Origin: Rhyacophila brunnea
Taxonomy: Eukaryota; Arthropoda; Insecta; Trichoptera; Rhyacophilidae
Assembly (NCBI GenBank): GCA_022495005.1
Contig: JAGYXB010000455.1
Span: forward strand, 1 to 64,000
Length of the DNA: 64,000 nucleotides
Reading direction: 5' to 3'
Shown here piece after piece: positions 58,138 to 64,000 of this stretch. A program made the translations under genes and the position numbers. Numbering within the stretch: the first letter of the stretch is position 1; each line of letters opens with the position of its first letter. Below the pieces are notes generated by a model. The model did not search any database. It was not told the origin of the DNA and was given only the letters and a program-made list of their open reading frames with translations.

Positions 58138-58390
58138 GCCCACGGTGGCCGCGCGGCATAAGCGTTGGACTACAAAGCCGTGGGTCCCAGGTTCGAATCC
58201 TGGGTCTGGCAAGTACAAAAAAAAAAATTGTTTTTCAATTTGTGTGTGTCAGGGTATGGACCTAATAGGTTGAGCAAGTGGCTGACATCCATTTCTCGTA
58301 AAAAACAAAATCTGTCAATACAAACCTCCACTCTGTGGAGGCCCATATGATCCTATCAGGATCGGACATGGTCAAAAAAAAAAAAAAAAA
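58138..58390 (+). mobile_element. tRNA-derived SINE, family A (best copy)
   Basis: A complete copy. Head ACGGTGGCCGCGCGGCATAA, B-box GGTTCGAATCC at 58190-58200, body AATAGGTTGAGCAAGTGGCT, inverted CCTCCACTCTGTGGAGG hairpin, GATCCTATCAGGATC palindrome, GGACATGG and a 17-base A tail. The intact boxes and tail suggest a recent insertion. Confidence 0.9.
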
Positions 58391-58679
58391 GAATATATTG
58401 TTGTTTTCAACATTTATGCATATCTGTATTATAATTGTGCATTAAAGTTTGTCACAAAACGCGCGTTCAATGTGTGCAATGTTTAGGGTTTACATGTCTT
58501 GACTAACCGTCATTTGGTCGTAAATCAAAACTGACTCCAAACTATCGGTCCACGACCACTGGGTTTGCATGTGTTAATCTGTTCTGTAGTGTTATATTAA
58601 CTTTTGTTTTATATTTTATTATAATAATTTTTGACTGATCTCCAAGCTATTTTCTTCTATGAGTACACTTAGTTAAAGT

Positions 58680-58820
58680 ATGTTCGAACTTAGTAAAGTT
58701 AAAATAAATGGTGACCTCAATTTTGTCTAACCGTTTCTGAGATATTCGCAGTTATAAACAAAATAGTGGTGCTTCACAGCACACATGGAGTCCCGTGATA
58801 CGCCCGATTAAGATCGGATA
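58680..58820 (-). repeat. Dispersed repeat family R, copy
   Basis: CCGTGATACGCCCGATTA at 58793-58810 is the reverse of the block at 40265-40290, and CTGAGATATTCGCAGTTATA corresponds to the block with CTCAGGAGCAG. Diverged. Confidence 0.4.
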
Positions 58821-60144
58821 CCTATGGTTTTGTGGGATAATAACTTCAAAGTTCTGTGGTTCTAAATGTTCCCTCATCTGTCTTGTAACTTTTACACATC
58901 TTTTCCACACTTTTGAGGCTATAAATTATACTAAACTGCACTACGAAATTTTTGTAAATCTTTGGTACCGAAGTGAAAATTATATTTTACTTTGTAATTT
59001 AGCGACAATAAGTAGGAAAAGATACAATGTATATGTACATTATTTATTAATGGGAGTATATACTATTTACTTTAATTCTAATTTAATAATAAAACATACT
59101 TAATACATATTCAAACTTTATTAAATATACCAACAAGAAAATGAATGAGACATCAGTAGTGGCGAGGGGATGAATAATTTTCTTTATTTAAAAACATGTT
59201 TTCGTTATTTGATAATAATGAGTTTGATAATAAAATTAATGTTAGTCAAATATTTTTTGGATTATCATACAAATTGTTAAACATTAAATTTTCGTTTTGA
59301 GCTAATAATTTTTAGACCCATCAAAGCGATTATGATGAATTGTTCATTCTTCCGGAGAATATTATTTATTCTTTGAAATGAGTTTGTATGAGGGATGTCT
59401 GAGATGAGCTATGAATTATTAAAATATAATCTTGTATATTTATCTGTGACGACAACTGCCTGTAGGACGAAGATGAACGATTGTTCGGCGATAGTATAAA
59501 TAAACGATGACCGTTTATGTTTATACTATTTCAGAATTCGATTACCTTAACAAAGGCTCTACGCAAAAATTATATCATTATGCATTTACTCAATATATAA
59601 AAAAAAGAGTTATGCTAATATCGTTTATAGGACAATAAAAAAATACTGCTTGCGAGTAGAAGCGTTATCAATTCTACAGTTTTTTGTATTTTACGTTATT
59701 ATAATATCATCCAGAGAGTCATATTGAAGAAATTAAAGGATTGTTATAACTCAAGTATTAACCAAACATGAGAGAAAGATAATAGCAAATGCTTTTATTC
59801 AATGCATTCAAAAATCACATCGTACTGAATAGAATGGTGTCAATTTAAATTCGTGAAACAGAAAGTAAGACAGGAACAGAAAAGGATCTGCTTCTAGAAA
59901 AAAATAATCAATTATTAAAAAAATATACTTACATAAAATTGAAAATGTTTAAACCGTCAATAACGTCATATTTTTTGTGTATTTAAATTTAATTAATCAT
60001 TTTATATTTTATCTGGATAATTTTTCAGTCATTATTGCTTGATTTTTCTCATATAGGTGGACGTATAAAATGGTTCATTAAAATAGGGTCTACTTTTATA
60101 CAGGTTGGGATTGTTGTATTTTTTTTTTGTTATTTGCCGGTATA
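58821..60144. other. Noncoding, no clear feature
   Basis: AT-rich sequence; nothing supported. Confidence 0.4.
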
Positions 60145-60240
60145 GAAAACCGGATCTGGAAAAATTATATGTTGTTTTATCAATGAGTATTGAAACCTAT
60201 AGCGTGGACTTTATAGGTTGAGCAAGTGGGTAACATACAT
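60145..60240 (+). mobile_element. SINE family A fragment
   Basis: Starts near GGATCTGGAAAAA and carries GTGGACTTTATAGGTTGAGC and AAGTGGGTAACAT, the family A middle region. Confidence 0.5.
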
Positions 60241-60287
60241 TTCCACATTGTATGGTCGGAACAATTGAAAAAGAAAATGTTCTTATT

Positions 60288-60490
60288 CGAATGCCCATGA
60301 TTACCGAGCGGTAACGTATCGGCGTATAATGTTGTGGATCCCGGGTTCGAATCTGGTTTTTTCAAAGTAACGTCATATTGATTTTAAATGTGTTTGGAAT
60401 CAGAGTTTGGACGTACTAGGTTGAGCAAGTAGCCAACATTAATTTTTCGTAAAATCAAAAATCTGTTCCCATATTATGATTCTCTTAGGT
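60288..60490 (+). mobile_element. SINE family A, 3'-degenerate copy
   Basis: Head CCCATGATTACCGAGCGGTA, B-box GGTTCGAATCT, then ACTAGGTTGAGCAAGTAGCC and TTTCGTAAAATC; the terminal hairpin is lost. Confidence 0.65.
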
Positions 60491-62671
60491 GACGTTTTGC
60501 AATATATTATTGTATCGCATTTTTTTTCTTTATTCATGTCATGTCGTGAACGTCTTGAATCTACAATTTTTAATATTTAATAAGTATAACATAAATAAAT
60601 TTGACTCTGAATACGTTAAGTATATCGACCAATGGTATATATTATACGGTACAACAGGCTAGTTGTAAAATATAAGGGGTGGTTACAGCTACCTTATGTT
60701 TGATGGAAGTGTGTGTTGCTTGAATATGCATACAATATTCTAAGGCAGCTACTGTTGACCCATTAATTTTGAGCGTTGAATCTTAAGTGATTTTTTTAAC
60801 CATCGCTCACTTCAGGCAGAGCAAAACGACGCCCATTTTGTAGACGCTGTATCCAACCGGCAGTGAAGGTGTAACTCAGAAATGGCACGCGTATTTCAAT
60901 TAATTTCAGCAGACGCACCCTAATTATTCAAATCCTAACAGCGTCGCCTGTCTTAAACTGAACCCCATCCGATAAAATTTTCAGACGCCACTTTGGAGAT
61001 GTCCCCTTTCTGGGGACGTTCGCATTGGGAAATGATGTCTTTCGACAAACAAGAATGAGACATATTATCACAAAATGAACGATAATAAAATTGACATTAT
61101 AAAAGTCGTTGTAATGAAACATGGATACGACTTTCTTATTAAGTGATCAAATGAGATGCTGTGCCTATTTAATTATAAACTCTTTGATGAAGAGATAGGG
61201 AGAAGAAGATATATGGTAATATTAAAGGCATACTGGCCATGAACTAAGAACTATTTTTGTGGTGCCAGATTCTTTTAATAATTTTACATTATTTAAACCA
61301 TAATTGCACTGTATTGCCTTTCAGCAACAAACTATATTATTCTTTATATTTTTTTGTCAGAATGAAATCTTATTTAAAAATTTGCAGTTTTCTGTAGTCG
61401 ACAACGTGTGCTGACAAAATAGTTAGTTTTTATTCACAGGTGCCACTAATAATGTATAACAATATTAAATATGATGCAATCGATAAGAAACGTAATATAT
61501 TATAATATTGTACATTAAAGAGTTGCCGTCATGCATTTAAGGAATACGTATTGTTATTAGTAAGTATTATTAGTCAATTAATTTAATACATTTAACATAT
61601 TATTATATTATGACTATTTGTTTCTTCATCTATAAACATTACTTTATTATATTAATAAGCTGTTATTGTCTTTCTCGGTATAAACTATATAGATTCCATT
61701 AAAAAAATGTAGAAGACAAAAATCGCCAGTCTTGTATAAAAAAGGTTGTGACCCATTCATTAACCATATTGCTAGCTTTACATTTTTAATATAATTCTTA
61801 TGATGTTTCACGTAAATCTCATTGAAAGATGCCTTGCACACTATTTTAAAGTGGTAACTTTATTTTTAATAAACGTTTACTTAGCGAGCACATAATATGA
61901 TCCTTAATGAGTTTTATTATACTATCATTATGATATTAATTTATTTGTTGTTTATGTGGTAGAACTCTAAATTTAACGGTTTAAAAACAAAGTTTCTATT
62001 TTACATACGTAATACACTCTAAGATAGTTAATTTAATGTCATTCCGAAGTTCATATTCCAAAACAACTGTCAACATAAAATTAACTCAATTATTGTAGAA
62101 TAAACAAAAATCTTTGTTTTAAAACTACACTACTAAAATAGTTTTGTCGAGATGGCGTAAAATCACTACTACCCAGTATCATTCTTCAAACAACTTCTAT
62201 CAAAATAATTACCATCAGATTTTTATTTATCTGAATCGTCCACTTTCACGTCATTTGCAAGAGGTATGGAAAAAAGTTTAGTTTCGTCATATATTTTTTA
62301 AAACGATCTAATGCGCATATCATAGCCAACTTGGATCAATTTACGAAGACTTGACCAGTGTTGAAGACAATTGATTCTTTGATAATAGATATCATTGAAG
62401 TAAATATAGCATAAGTCATTGAAGTTAATCCAATGTATTGTAAAATAAAATCGCTGTATGTGAAATATTCTTTATCTGTCTTCTCTCAACTCAAAAATCG
62501 AGAAGATTTTGTCTTGGCAAGATACCACATCTCATAGATATGCAAATAACATGCACACGTTGACGTTAATCTCCACAAAACAAGTTGGCTGAATGCAAAC
62601 CTGCCATGATCATGCGGATTCCAAGTTTACTAGAAAAACTGCAATTGTCGATAACAAGTAATGATGCATTC
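60491..62671. other. Noncoding, no gene supported
   Basis: A GC-richer patch at 60800-61030 contains several short frames without motifs. A plus-strand segment at 61441-61492 (acceptor TTTTTATTCACAG, donor AAC|GTAATA) is open but isolated. Confidence 0.35.
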
Positions 62672-63260
62672 ATTAAAACATGGTTTCCCAAACTATGGGT
62701 CGCGAGCGAATATTGAGTGGGCACTCGCCACTGTATACATGAATTTAAAAAAATAGGAAGTGATAAATTTGATATTTCATTCAGCTATTTATAATTCCTA
62801 AAAATTTTCGGCTATGGTTAACACTAAAACTAAATACCGAAATAAATTGGATATATCAAACTCACTGCGATTAAAAGTAACGAAAGTTGAATTTGATGCT
62901 AAAACTGTAATGAAGAAAAATAAGAAACAAATACATCCTTCCCATTGAAATCACTTTGTAAAAAACCTTGCAGGTGTAGGGTGTAGGTATAAGTAATAAT
63001 TTTTTTTATTTAAGCTGTGTTTCTTATTTCAACAGTCTTTCATTCATATTGGTAACACTTATAAAAAATATTTTTTTTATTTCAATTAGAACAAATAAGA
63101 CAGCATTAAGTAGTTTCACGACTCGCCACTAGGGAATCTGAGCATAACCAATATGTATGCTCTCTTTTCTCCAAGACAGCTAAGAGGTGGGTCCCAAGAT
63201 TGGAAATTTTTGTTAGATGGGTCGGAGCCCAGTCAACTTTGGGAACCTTTGCATTAAAAC
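62672..63260. mobile_element. hAT-like MITE 3, 8-bp TSD ATTAAAAC
   Basis: The element is 62680-63252 (573 bases), with ends ATGGTTTCCCAAACTATGGG and, inverted, GCAAAGGTTCCCAAAGTTG. ATTAAAAC occurs at 62672-62679 and 63253-63260. The TGGTTCCCAAACTTTGGG-type end is a well-known hAT signature. No transposase remains. Confidence 0.85.
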
Positions 63261-64000
63261 ATAAAAAAGCAGTTACATTTATTATTATTGATAAATATAG
63301 ATAGGTCATTTTAGAAAGTCACCTACTTTATAAAACATAATAATATAAATTATCAAACCTATGTAATGCAGCCTCAATTAAACTAAAAATTATACCTAAT
63401 AATAATATGAAATGAAGCTGTTATTTTATGAAAAGATTCATGGATGCTTTTTCATAATAATATTATAAAATTGTTTCCAAACTTTGGATAATAAATGTGT
63501 TAAATAATATGCGGTCTCTTTTACTCGTACCTCGGCATTAATATTTTAGAACAATTTAGAAAGCCAAGCTTGCTCAAAGTAATTTATTAAAGTAATGCAT
63601 ATTTTTATTTTACTTAAGCCGGTCTGGCGAAAACTTTTCAGATGTCAAAAAAAAGAAAACAGAAAACCAAGGTGACATTCTAGAATCTAGATACTCTGCA
63701 ATGTTATTGTTCTGTTGAAAAACATGAAGAATCGCATTAATACAATTTGTAAGAAATAATAAATAATTAAACCGAGCTTTTAAAAATATACGTAAGTATA
63801 TAGAATTAACTTAATTTTTTTAAATTCGTAAAATGCTTGAAATAACAAATTATTCGAAATATACCACAATCAAACATCTCTGGCATTTTAAATATTTTAT
63901 TAATTATCTCATACATAATGTTCGTTAAGAATCATAGTTTAAATTTTTTCGGTATAAAAATGTAAAATAGAAATTGTAATACTTTAAATATGTACAAGCA
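63261..64000. other. Noncoding, no clear feature
   Basis: AT-rich sequence to the right edge; nothing supported. Confidence 0.4.

Overview
The window looks like arthropod, probably insect, nuclear DNA. It is strongly AT-rich, has spliceosomal introns (GTAAGT/GTGAGT donors, polypyrimidine-CAG acceptors) and AATAAA signals, and is packed with insect-type repeats: tRNA-derived SINEs, non-LTR retrotransposon tails, hAT-like MITEs and foldback elements. There is no bacterial gene layout, rRNA or CRISPR. The species cannot be named from this sequence. Most bases are intron or intergenic DNA with no recognisable coding content.

Left edge (1-6.2 kb, minus strand). Three small exons (6048-6131, 2820-2918, 37-96) have good splice sites and each begins with two bases that finish a codon and ends with one base that starts the next. 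They read as one open frame. They look like part of a gene made of small same-phase exons, an architecture known from aphid bicycle-type effector genes; the protein is not recognised.

7-16 kb holds decayed non-LTR 3' ends, SINEs and a GA microsatellite. 17.67-20.71 kb is a complete DNA transposon: 4-bp target duplication (ATTT), 30-bp terminal inverted repeats with one mismatch, subterminal repeats, and a three-exon DDE-like transposase broken only by three single-base homopolymer indels.

21-41 kb has two palindromic elements with 12-bp target duplications, two hAT-like MITEs, SINEs, an inverted repeat pair about 17 kb apart, and a likely minus-strand gene for a small secreted cysteine-rich peptide (exons 41207-41357, 36779-36864, 36390-36443, then AATAAA).

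41-49 kb is further repeat debris plus a broken THAP-type exon. 49.32-51.71 kb is a full-length jockey-like retrotransposon that carries only ORF1 (intact 560-aa gag-like protein with three zinc knuckles) and no reverse transcriptase; an 11-bp target duplication bounds it. It sits inside an open frame that reads through once the insertion is taken out. 52-64 kb is mainly noncoding, with SINEs, a second weak THAP-like start and a third hAT-like MITE. No tool was run: all homology statements rest on motif recognition.
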